In this document: positions 48,780 through 58,379 of the stretch, piece by piece | How the letters are laid out: every line of letters begins with the position of its first letter | Position numbering within the stretch: the first letter of the stretch is position 1 | NCBI GenBank assembly: GCA_963932145.1 | Contig: OZ010616.1 | Location: 47,628,250 to 47,692,249 of the forward strand | DNA: 64,000 nt | Source of the DNA: Acanthosepion lycidas | Taxonomy: Eukaryota > Mollusca > Cephalopoda > Sepiida > Sepiidae | Reading direction: 5' to 3' | Made by a program: the position numbers and the translations under genes | Notes under the pieces: generated by a model | Database searches by the model: none | Seen by the model: the letters and a program-made list of their open reading frames with translations, nothing else | What the model was told of the DNA's origin: nothing

Positions 48780-49260
48780 AATTAATTCCTGAAAAATTCA
48801 ATAAAATCTTATAATTATCTGATTTTAGGATTTTAAAAAATTACTTATGCCATTTTTTCCCTCTTACTCCATTTTTATCTGAATTCACTCTTTGTGGCTA
48901 TTAATTTCTTTTTTTAAAAGTTTAACCTAAATTTACTTTATTATCAAAATAATTTACTTTATGTTGTTAGATTCTAAGTATCACAATAGACATGAACAGA
49001 TTTGAATGAATGACTAAAAAAAGTAAAATAATGATCCATATGATACAAAAGTTATCTCACTGTAATGTAAGAGGAAGAAGAATTTCTAATTTTTATTTAT
49101 TTTTTATTTAATTTTACAACCATATACACATGTAAGCAAAGAGTTTAACTGGCATTAAGCTGATGATAATCTTTTTTTCTTCATTAACTTTATGATTTTA
49201 TTGCTCGGCCCAGATCAGGGGTTGTTTAGACCGAGTGGGAAGGGGGAATGTATTATTTAC
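48780..49260. repeat. Dispersed repeat (copy 1 of pair)
   Basis: Shares AATTCAATAAAA, TAATTATCTGATT with TTTAGGATTT, then TTATTGCTC and AGGGGTT with 61195-61350, where the intervening sequence is shorter. Family unknown. Confidence 0.4.
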
Positions 49261-50345
49261 CTCATATGCACTTTCATGTCATATTCTATTTTTCCACATG
49301 TTCCTTTGCTGTTATCTATAACAATGAAAAAAAAATGATGATTTATTGGCAAGAAGTTTCTGCTATTCTATCAACATCTGTCTCTAATGTTGTGACCAAC
49401 ATAACAAAATAAGAAGCATTACTTTTGGAGCTCTGCTTTCTAGCACTTTTCCGTTTAAATGTATATTCATTACAAAAGGATTCCAGATTTGAGTTATTGA
49501 ATAATTCTTAAAGGAATCCATCAACATGTTGCAACTAGTAACCAGAAAGAGTATTGCATATTGTAAAATGATATATGAAGAATATGCCACATGTGAAAGA
49601 ATTTTCTCTCATATCTCTATGGTTTGTTATGTTGCATTTTGCAACTTGATAAAGAGAGTTGTTAATCACTAAAATTTGCATTTGATTTACTTTATTCTTT
49701 ATTGTTTATTTTAGTCTTTATTCTTTTCTAATTTACCATTCAAAAAAGTTAACTACTTACTGAAGTAATATAAAGTAGCAGTTTACTGGGTCACTGCAAT
49801 TTGTAATTTCTGTCAAGATGTTGAAGATCATCTTATAAATCATCTAAGATTTTTTCATTTTTGATTCTTGTAATCAATTAATTTTTCATTGTCTAAAAAA
49901 GATCTTTATTTTTTTCAAATGTGCCATTTGCTCATTGTCAGTCAGTCAGTTGTGTGTCATGTGTGATACACACTTCTTAGGCAATCATGTATCATAGCTC
50001 TCATTCTATATTGTCATATCACTGCTCTGTTTCTGTAATGGATTTGGAGGCAAAGGTTTGTCATATTCCTTCCTATTTGTCTTTGACTGAAAAACTGATA
50101 TTTGATCTGAGATTTTCCAGTATCTGTCCATGTTAGTCTTCCATTTGGTATTGATGCCAATACTATCAACGTCCCAAACTAATAATTCCTGTTTTCCATT
50201 TTTTCAGGAGTCCTCTAATATTAAATGTCCCAATGTTAAAATCTTTATGCAACTGGAAGCATTTACAAAGTTTTAAATAAGAGGTTGCAAAGTGTTAGCG
50301 GTTGACAATTCTTACTCCACCAAGTTAAATAGTTTATCATTGTCA
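49261..50345. other. No confirmed gene
   Basis: A 68-codon minus ORF (49384-49590) contains DSFKNYSITQIWNPF, vaguely like a degenerate transposase, but I cannot assign it. The stretch 49930-50270 is less AT-rich and may be an old LINE, with no intact frame. Confidence 0.3.
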
Positions 50346-50349
50346 TTGT

Positions 50350-50720
50350 TTCGGCCTTCAACAATTTTGTAAATATTTCCTATCACTCAGGCCTCTCCAA
50401 ACTTCCGCATCCTTTGATAGCTCACAAAAGTGCTGCATGTCTTCCAAGCTTACTAAATTATGACCGAAACAGTCTGGAATGAATAAATCATACTATGGAA
50501 TATATAAATAAAAACAAATAAAGGTAAAAAATGAGTTGAAATTAGTGAAGTTCTAATTTTTATATCATCATTATGAGAACTATTTCGATTTGAAAGCCAT
50601 TTGCAAACCATTGTGATTTTTCATCTTCAGCCATTTTGAAAATGCTTCTTATCAGTTTTCTCTAAACCTCCATGTCCTATGCCAACTCACAAAATTGCTG
50701 TAAGATTTCCAAGCTTCAAA
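50350..50720. repeat. Two direct copies of a 110-bp segment
   Basis: 50350-50460 and 50615-50720 share TTCAGCCATTTTG-like text, TCTC(C/T)AAAC(T/C)TCC, AGCTCACAAAA/AACTCACAAAA, TTGCTG and TTTCCAAGCTT. The second copy runs into the left terminal array of the transposon below. Confidence 0.5.
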
Positions 50721-50826
50721 ATGGAACAATCAACTTCAAAATGGATTAATCAACTTCAAATTGAGAAAATGTCAAAAACCTAAAAACAATCAACTTCAAA
50801 ATAAGAATAAACAACTTCAAATTGAG
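50712..50826. repeat. Left terminal array of a 20-bp-phased motif
   Basis: ATCAACTTCAAAATGG-type motifs have CTTCAAA at 50714, 50734, 50754, 50794 and 50815: steps of 20, 20, 40 and 21 bp. The array is inverted relative to the one at 52192-52373 on the other side of the transposase gene. Confidence 0.8.
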
Positions 50827-51009
50827 ATATTTGTTTTTGGTAAATTGAAAATTATTTTTTCAATTAATTCACCCCATGAGTAAGGAAATTGTTCGTCTTC
50901 ATTATATAGATGAAGAAAAAACTAAAATACAAACAACTTAGAAGCCAAGAAAGCATTGGGTGAGCCTACAGTAAAAGTAGGAGGAGAAAGTCCTGTATGG
51001 GCAAAAATG

Positions 51010-52075
51010 ATGATTGATGATGATGCTGGAGAAACCTCTACAAAAGAAGCTGAAGAAGAATTCGCAACAGCTCCAAAGAGGACTTACCTCAAGAAAACTG
51101 TGGCTGGCGAAAAAAAAGGCCCAGATTTCAGCTGCACATGCCGCAGCAGGAAATTGGAAAGACCTGGCAAGAACAGTTGGTGTGCCTCTGCCAACAGCAT
51201 ACCGTTAGTTAGACCAGGGTGCTGATAAGAGTGACTCTAGGGGAGGAGCAAGAAAATATAAAATTACGCAAGAGCATAAGAATTTTATGGCCGAATTAAT
51301 TTAAAACTCTCCTAGGGTCACTCTTCAAGACATTGTAAATAAGTTGGTCGAAAAGTATGAGGTTCGTGTGACGAAAGAATGCATAAGAAAGGACTTGGAC
51401 TCCATGGCCTTTACTTTAAAAGCAGTTCATTATACTAATGTCAATGAGGCGAAACGTAAGGATTACGCAGTAGCTTTATTAGAATTTCAGTCCCAAAGTG
51501 TGCCAATTCTTTATATGGATGAAACCAATTTTAATCTCCATATTTCAAGAAGAGAAGGTCGCTCTAAAAAAGGCACGAGGTGCACTACAGTCGCGGCCGG
51601 ATCCAAGGGAAATAACATCCATGTTATTGAATGTATTAGTAATGGATTAATTCATCATAAAATTAAAAGAGGTTCTTTCAAAAAAGAGGATGTGAAAGAA
51701 TGGACCAAGGAGTGCCTTAGAAAGGCAAATGAAATTTATGAAAGGGGAGTTGTCTTAGTTATTGATAACTCTCCTTGCCATACTTCAATTGTTGTGGAGG
51801 AGGAGGAATTTAGGTAACACCAAATTTTCAGACTTGCCCCCTATAGTCCGATGTTAAATCCCATTGAAAAGGTTTGGTCAGTCATTAAAAAAAGAAGTAT
51901 GGCAGACTCAATTGTTGAGATTTTAAGAGGTGATGGCCAGGGATCTTTAACTGCTAAAGAATTCCGCCTCAGCAAGTTAGAAGCGATGATCACCGAGGCA
52001 AGGCAATTAATAATATTTCCCCTGAGACTTGAACTAACTTCGTATCTGGAATACAGAGATTACTTCCCTCTGTAA
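51010..52075 (+). pseudogene. Tc1/mariner-IS630-type DDE transposase, inactivated
   Basis: One reading frame spans nearly the whole gene, broken by a frameshift at an A8 run (51110-51117) and three in-frame stops (TAG 51206-51208, TAA 51302-51304, TAA 51815-51817). In order it shows an acidic N-terminus (MIDDDAGETSTKEAEEEF), an HTH-like segment (AAHAAAGNWKDLARTVGVPL), a second HTH-like part (TLQDIVNKLVEKYEVRVTKE), then the DDE catalytic domain. The catalytic acids are Asp in LYMDETNFN (51518), Asp in VVLVIDNSPCHTS (51764) and Glu in YSPMLNPIEKVWSVIK (51866). Thirty-three codon positions, counting the stop, separate the last two. About 350 codons is normal for the superfamily, and the stop at 52073-52075 looks genuine. 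All catalytic acids survive although the gene is dead, so it was probably active not long ago in evolutionary terms (inference). Confidence 0.85.
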
Positions 52076-52191
52076 TTAACTTAGATATAAGTAAACTTTT
52101 AAATAAATTTCTTCGGAACGTTTATATTTTTTATATCCCTTTTAAGTAAAAATAAAAGAATAAATATTAAATTTATTAGTATTATATTAAT

Positions 52192-52373
52192 TCTCAATTT
52201 GAAGTTGATTAATCCAATCTGAAGTTGATTATTTCTCATTTTGAAGTTGTTTTCCAATTTGAAGTTGATTAATCCATTTTGAAGTTGATTAATCTATTTT
52301 GGAGTTGATTAATTTTTTAAACTAAAAATAAGTCCATTTTGAAGTTGATTATTATCATTTTGAAGTTGAAAAG
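52192..52373. repeat. Right terminal array of the 20-bp-phased motif, eight copies
   Basis: Motifs of the form CATTTTGAAGTTGATT occur with GAAG (or GGAG) at 52201, 52221, 52243, 52261, 52281, 52301, 52341 and 52362. Spacing is mostly 20 bp with one double step, and orientation is opposite to the left array. With 50712 as the other end, the element is about 1.66 kb. Confidence 0.85.
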
Positions 52374-52417
52374 GTATAGAATTATACTTGGACCTCTTGC
52401 AATACATACACATTCAT

Positions 52418-52570
52418 ATTTTTATAGGCTGATGTCACGTAGCCGATTCTTTATAGGCTCATATCACATAATTTGATTCTTTATAGTTTCATGTCAGTTA
52501 ACCGATCCTTTACAGGCTCATGTTACGTAAGTGATTATTTATAGGCTCCTGTAACGTAGCTGATTCGTTG
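52418..52570. repeat. About 30-bp degenerate tandem repeat, five copies
   Basis: Units of the form TTTATAGGCTCATGTCACGT followed by AGCCGATTC, with substitutions. Immediately outside the transposon's right array. Confidence 0.8.
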
Positions 52571-54189
52571 CATTCATAAAACTGCCATTCTATTCTGGTG
52601 AATGATTCCCCTCCAGTCAGCAGAAGAATATGACTGGTAAAATCTAAACTCGAAAATCCTGTGGATTGTAAGTCCCATCCCCTTTTGTACTTGGGGTCAA
52701 ATCGCACTTGTTTTCAAATCTATCTTATTTATCCTACCTTTAACAGCAGCCTCTATGGCTAGTGGTTTTTCTTGCTTAAATGCTAGCACTTAGTAAACGG
52801 TATTGAATTTTTTTCCACAAACCAATCTGTCCAACCACATTTCCAACAATGTTTCCTCCATATTCACAGTTTTCATACAACTTTTGTACTTTTGCTACAT
52901 AACAAACAATAGTTTCTCCAGTTTGATGAAATTTTATATTGATTTAAAAACTGGATTAACAATATCATTTGCAGTGAAATATTTCATTAAACATTTTGTT
53001 TAATAACTGTTTTTTTTTCGATCCTGTAAAACTACCATTTTTATAAGCTGCACTCATGGGTTAACCAGTTGATAACTTGAGTGGTGAAAGATACAATTAA
53101 ATAGGTTTATATCAACAGTTAGGTGTGAATAAATAGTAATTAGTAAAACATCCTAATGTTGCTTATCTAAATGTGTAAATGAAACAGAAAACGTTTCTGA
53201 CTTGAGATACATGTATCAATAAAACAAGGATTTTTATGTCTAATAAGCACAGCTTTTCAGGTTAGACATGTATTATCTTTATTGTGAGTAAATGAACGTC
53301 AAAATGGAAAATTCCTATGTGGCATGTTTTATCCGTCAAAAAGATTTTTTCTGGCGAAATCAAAGGTGAAATGTGTTACATAAGATTTTTTCCATTTTGT
53401 CATTCAGTATTATTCCAGTTTATATTATCATATTCTTGTAGTAACAAGAGCAAAACAGAAATAATAAAATGATCTCAATATAAAGCAGTGGTTATTAATC
53501 TGAAGTATAAACATCATTAAATGATTTCATAAACTAATCTGTCCAAATTGCTTTCCTCCATATTCACAATGTTCATAAAAGATAACAAAATTCAACTGAC
53601 GAATAAATTATAATTTAATCATTTATAATCTTATATATTTTATTCTGGGATCATCAATGGATTAGTGAGTTAAACGGGCGTTTAGGTGTTTATCTGGTAT
53701 TCCTTATATCATGGTATAAGTTACAGGGTCATTTTTAGAAAAATTGCACATTATATGGACAGTAAGATGGTATTAATGTTTTTAAAGAGTGAAACTAATT
53801 CATGATACACGCTTGTAAAATTTTAGTAAATGGGGAGTTGTTAGATTTTTTGTCTATTTTCCATAACAGAACAGGAAAATGCACGACAAAATTACGTCTG
53901 TTCATCATCAAAATTTAAAATATTTATGAAACGGAATAATCAGATGATAGACTAAAATTTAGTTTTAATAGAAACAATAAAAAAAACTGTTCAAAAGATA
54001 TATCAGTTTGATAAATGACACCAACTTGTATTAGTACAAGGTTTTAAATGCAATACACCTGAGGTATTTTTTTTTAGTTAGTTTTAAATTTATTAAAATT
54101 GAATAACAAAATCAAAATATAAATAGAATTTACATCATACGAACTGAAAGTAGAAATTAATAAAAACTTAATTTAAAATCAAATAAAGG
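52571..54189. other. No gene seen
   Basis: 52815-52875 and 53530-53580 share AATCTGTCCAA and TTTCCTCCATATTCACA, a partial duplication. Otherwise AT-rich unique sequence. Confidence 0.45.
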
Positions 54190-56315
54190 ACTTAGGCACA
54201 TTCGTCTAATGAGTAATGGTATATGGAACATTCGTCTAAAGAGTATAGGTCCAAGGAACATTCGTCTAAAGAGTATAGGTCTAAGGAAAATTCGTCTAAA
54301 GAATGTCGGTCTATGGAACATACGCCTAATGAATATCAGTTTAAGAAACATTCGTCTAACGAATGTTGGTCTAAGAAACATTCGTCTAACGAAAGTTGAA
54401 GGAATATTCGTCTAATGAATATCAGTCTAAGGAACATTTGTCTAATGAATGTCGGTCTAAGGAACATTTGTCTAATGAATATGAGTCTAAAGAACATTCG
54501 TCTAATGAATATCGGTCTAAGGAACATTCGTCTAACGAAAGTCGGACTAAGGAACATTCGTCTAAGGAACATTTGTCTAATGAATATTGATCCGAGTAGA
54601 ATGTCGGACTAAAGAACATTCGTCTAAAGTATATCTGTCTAAGGAACATTCGTCTAATGAATATCGCTCTAAGGAACATTCGTCTTATGAATATTGGTCT
54701 AAGAAACATTCGTCGAGTAAGTATTGGTCTAATGCGCATTCGTCTAAAGAATATTGTTTTAAGGAACGTTGGTCTAATGAATATTGGTTTAAGAAGCATT
54801 CGTCGGAAGAATATCGGTCTACGGAGCAATCATCTAAATAATATCGGTCTACGGAGCAATCATCTAAATAATATCGGTCTAAGGAACAAGCATCTGATGC
54901 ATATTGGTCTAAGGAACATTCGTATAATGAATATCGGTCTAAGGAGCATCCGTCTAAAGAATGTCTGTCTAAGGAATATTCGTCTAATGAATATTGGTCT
55001 AAGGAGCTTTCTTCTAAAGCATAATGATTTAAGGATCTTACGTTTAATGAATACTGTACTAAGACACATTCGCCTAATGAATGTCTAAAGAACATTCGTC
55101 TAAAGAATATTGGTCTAAGGAACATTTTTGTGAAGAATATAAGTCTAAGGATTATTCGTCTGAATAATATTGGTGAAAGGAACGTTCCTTTAATGATTAT
55201 TGGCCTACGAAACATTCGTCTAAAGAATATTGGTCTAAGGAACATTCGTCTAATCAATATTGGTCTAGGCAGAATTCGTCTAAAGAATATTGGTGTAAGG
55301 TGCATTCGTATAAATAATCTCGATTGTAGGAATATTTGTCTGAAGAATAGAGGACTAAAGTGCATTCGTCTAAATAATATCATCGTAAGGAACATTCGTC
55401 TATAGAATAATGGTTTAAGGAACGTTCATCTAATGAATATTGGTCGAAGGAGTATTCGTCTAAAGAATGCTGTTTTAAGGAACATTCGTCTAAAGAATAT
55501 TTGTAGAAGGAACATTCCTGTGAAGAATATCGGTCTAAGGAATATCCGCCTAATCAATATCGGTCTAAGGAACATTTGTCTAACGAATGTTGGTCTTAGG
55601 AATATTCGTCTAAAGAATATAGGTTTAATGAACATTCGTCTAATAAATATCGGTCTAAGTAATATTCGTCTAATGAATTTCGATCTTAGGACGATTCGTC
55701 TAGACAATTTTCTTCTAAGGAACATTCTACTACAGTATATTGGTCTAAGGAACATAGGTTTAATGAATATCGGTCTAAAAGCATTCGTCTAAACTATATC
55801 GGCCTAAGGAACATTCGTCTAATGAATATTGGTCTAAGGAGCATTCGTCTAAAGAATGCAGTTTTAAGGAACGTTCGTCTAAAGAATATCGGTAGAAGGA
55901 ACATTCGTCTAATTAATATCTGTCCAAGGAATATTCGTCTAACGAATGTTGGTCTAAGGAACATTCGTTTAATGAATATTGGTCCAAGAAACTTTCGTCT
56001 GAGATATATTGGTATAAGGAACATTACTGTACAGAATATCGGTCTAAGGAACATTCGTGTAATGTATATAGGTCTATGGATCATTCGTCTAATGAATATC
56101 GATCTAAGGAACATTCGTCTAATGATCATCAGTCGAAGGAACATTCGTTTAACGAATATCGGTCTAAGGAACATTCGTCGACTGAATGTTGGTCTAAGGA
56201 ACATTCGTTTAAAGGGCATCGGTCTTAGAAACCGTCGTTTAATGAATCTCGGTCTCAGGAGCATTCGTATAATGAATATTGGTCTATGGATCATTCATGT
56301 AATGAATATTAGTCT
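54190..56315. repeat. 30-bp satellite array, segment 1 (about 71 units)
   Basis: Consensus unit is two 15-bp halves, GGAACATTCGTCTAA and TGAATATCGGTCTAA, which are themselves related (shared GAA-AT--GTCTAA). Units diverge by roughly 10-20%. A block of about 389 bp is duplicated (55432 onward matches 55821 onward) and one 30-bp unit is repeated exactly near 54811/54841. Four of six frames are free of stops in the consensus, which explains the many NIRLMNIGLR, SKEHSSNEYR, RRMFLRPIFI and SLDECSLDRY ORFs. Confidence 0.95.
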
Positions 56316-57156
56316 TGTAGAAACTTCCACATTAGGCTTCCACCCCTTTCGGAAAGATGTATTTTTCCCCAAAAGAAGCCTTAACCAATCATCACATCGT
56401 TTCAGTAAATTCAATCTTTTATTGGTTAAGAAACACTAAACTGTAGTAAAATCGAAACATCCTTTTTCCCTCCGAGCTCCCTGGAGCCGATTTTTAAACA
56501 CCAAGGTCTATATAAACAACCGCATGACTCAATTCAAGTCAATAAATCATTGAGTTTCGTGAGATGCTACCAAACTCCACGCGTGTTGATTCACTCAACA
56601 TCACTTCAAAATTCTCAACACAGCACTCAATCGACCATTGTTCGCGTGGTAATCAAATTACAATTGACTTAAAAAGTGAACGTTTTCACTACACAAACAG
56701 TAATTATACAATTCATCAATTTAGCCAAGCAGTTAAAGGCAAACAACTCTTCACAATTTAAATTCTAACAAGTAACACACGCATACACACTAATATTTGA
56801 ACGAAGACATTTGAGATTTTCCCTTGCAGAAACCAAATTATTTTAATTTCACTAACAAATTAAAACCATTAACTTTTATTGACCAAATTTCTGCATGAAC
56901 ATTCTTCATACCCTTGTCTCAATTGCCACAATCAGCATTCTGTTATCCTTGCATGTATATCTATTGTATATATAAAAATCTCTTTATTGTTGGATCTCTA
57001 ACCACTGTGTTTTTAGTAATTTCTTGTAATGCAAATTGTCCTTATATTCTTTATTTGATCTACGTGTTGTGGGATAAGGCATAATAAGCATGCATAATCT
57101 TTATCTTTACATAAATTATCTTCTGACACATTTTTACTCAGTTGCAACTCGCAACA
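56316..57156 (+). mobile_element. Solo LTR B, 841 bp, inserted in the satellite
   Basis: Begins TGTAGAAACTTCCACATTAG (compare LTR A, TGTGGAATCTTCCACA) and ends CTCGCAACA. GTCT flanks both sides (56312-56315 and 57157-57160). Removing the LTR and one GTCT restores a continuous satellite unit. It has CCAATCA near 56384, TATATAAA at 56509-56516 and a CAAGTCAATAAATC segment at about 56536-56549. No gag-pol sequence is present. Confidence 0.85.
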
Positions 57157-57577
57157 GTCTAATGACATTTGTCTAATGAATATTCGCGTAAGGAACATTC
57201 GTTTAAAGAATATTGGTACAAGGAACATTCATCTCAAGAATATTGGTGTAAGGAACATTCGTCTAATGAATATCCGTGTAAGGAGAATTCGTTTAAAGAA
57301 TATTAGTCTAAGGAACATTCGTCTAATGAATATCGGTCTAAGGAATATTCGTTTAAAGAATATTGGTGTAAGGAATATTCATGTAAAGATATTGGTCTAA
57401 GGGAGCTTCGTCTAATGCATATTGGTATAAGAAACATTCGTCTAATAAATATCTGTCTAAAGGACATTCGTCTAAAAATAAATCGTTTTTAGGAACATTT
57501 GTATAATGAATAACGTTCTAATATATCGGCTTAAGGAAAATTCGTCCAACGTACATCCATCTAAGGTATATTCCTTT
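57157..57577. repeat. 30-bp satellite array, segment 2 (about 14 units)
   Basis: Same satellite; units at 57171-57400 belong to the GTTTAAAGAATATTGGTGTAAGG variants that dominate segment 3. Units after 57400 are more degenerate. Confidence 0.9.
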
Positions 57578-58379
57578 TTAATGTGTTGATTAGTACGTCG
57601 GGTTGATCAATTATAGAATGTACTGCTTCTCGAGTGTTGTGGTCACCAATGTTGAATGGGTCAAATAGATAATGCGGCTGTGTGTTGAGAAGGTAATCAA
57701 CATTCATGCATAATACTTAAAACATCTAGGAAAAAGAACAATGAGAACCAATTTTGTTTAACGAAGAAATATGTATATTAAATTCAATAATAATACAAAG
57801 TAGTTGCAATATGAGTGAAAAAGGGAGAAAAAAGTAGCTTCCCCTTGACTGTAAGGAAATGTCTTATAGAAGATTTGTCTGAGAAAAATGTTCAGAGTTC
57901 AGTGTTGAAAATAGAATATTTCTTTCAGAAAATTGTTCAGTAGTTGCAACTTACAAAGTTGATTTAACTTGGTGTGTCCACTGAGAACTGGTGGTGTGAC
58001 ACATAAAGTTCTGTAGTGTGTATGTACGTGTGGAGTGAGTAGGATGAAATACACGAGCGAGTAAATGAGAACTATTGTCTCTGGGTACCTCGACTGTGGT
58101 TCTGAAATTACTACTACTGGTTTTATGGAATGCATCTAATATTTATACTATCTGGAGTGGCTCCAAAAAGAGACGCTTAGTACATTTTTGAATATATATG
58201 AAAAATATCCTATTGGACGGAAAATGGACCAATCAGCGATTTTGTAGCAAAGCTTGTTTTGAACAAAGTGTAGGAACAAATTTACTATGGTGGAATGCCA
58301 TAGATAAATTGTCCTGTTATTTTTAAGTATGTATTTATTGACCAATTAGAATTGGAGAAAATGTAGGCGTGGCAATACA
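57578..58379 (-). mobile_element. Solo LTR-like insertion D, 802 bp, minus strand
   Basis: CCTTT lies on both sides (57573-57577 and 58380-58384); deleting the insert and one CCTTT rebuilds a normal satellite unit (TATTCCTTTAAAGAATATTG). Read on the minus strand it begins TGTATTGCCACGCCTAC, has CCAAT-type motifs and a TATAAATA element (58139-58150), and resembles an LTR promoter. It ends CACATTAA and not CA, so the 3' terminus is non-canonical or altered. ORFs within it are unremarkable. Confidence 0.65.

Noticed and set aside
49384..49590. hAT transposase fragment
   Set aside because: Resemblance is confined to a few residues (NYSITQIWNPF) and no termini were found, so it stays unassigned.
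50956..51225. 89-codon ORF as a separate gene
   Set aside because: Its first part is the transposase N-terminus; after the A8 run at 51110 it continues in the wrong frame.
54685..56439. Pentapeptide-repeat protein gene
   Set aside because: The pentads lack the small residue expected in the A(D/N)LXX pattern, frames exist on both strands, and stops and LTRs interrupt them.
56564..56761. 65-codon ORF within LTR B
   Set aside because: Lies entirely inside the LTR with no recognisable product.
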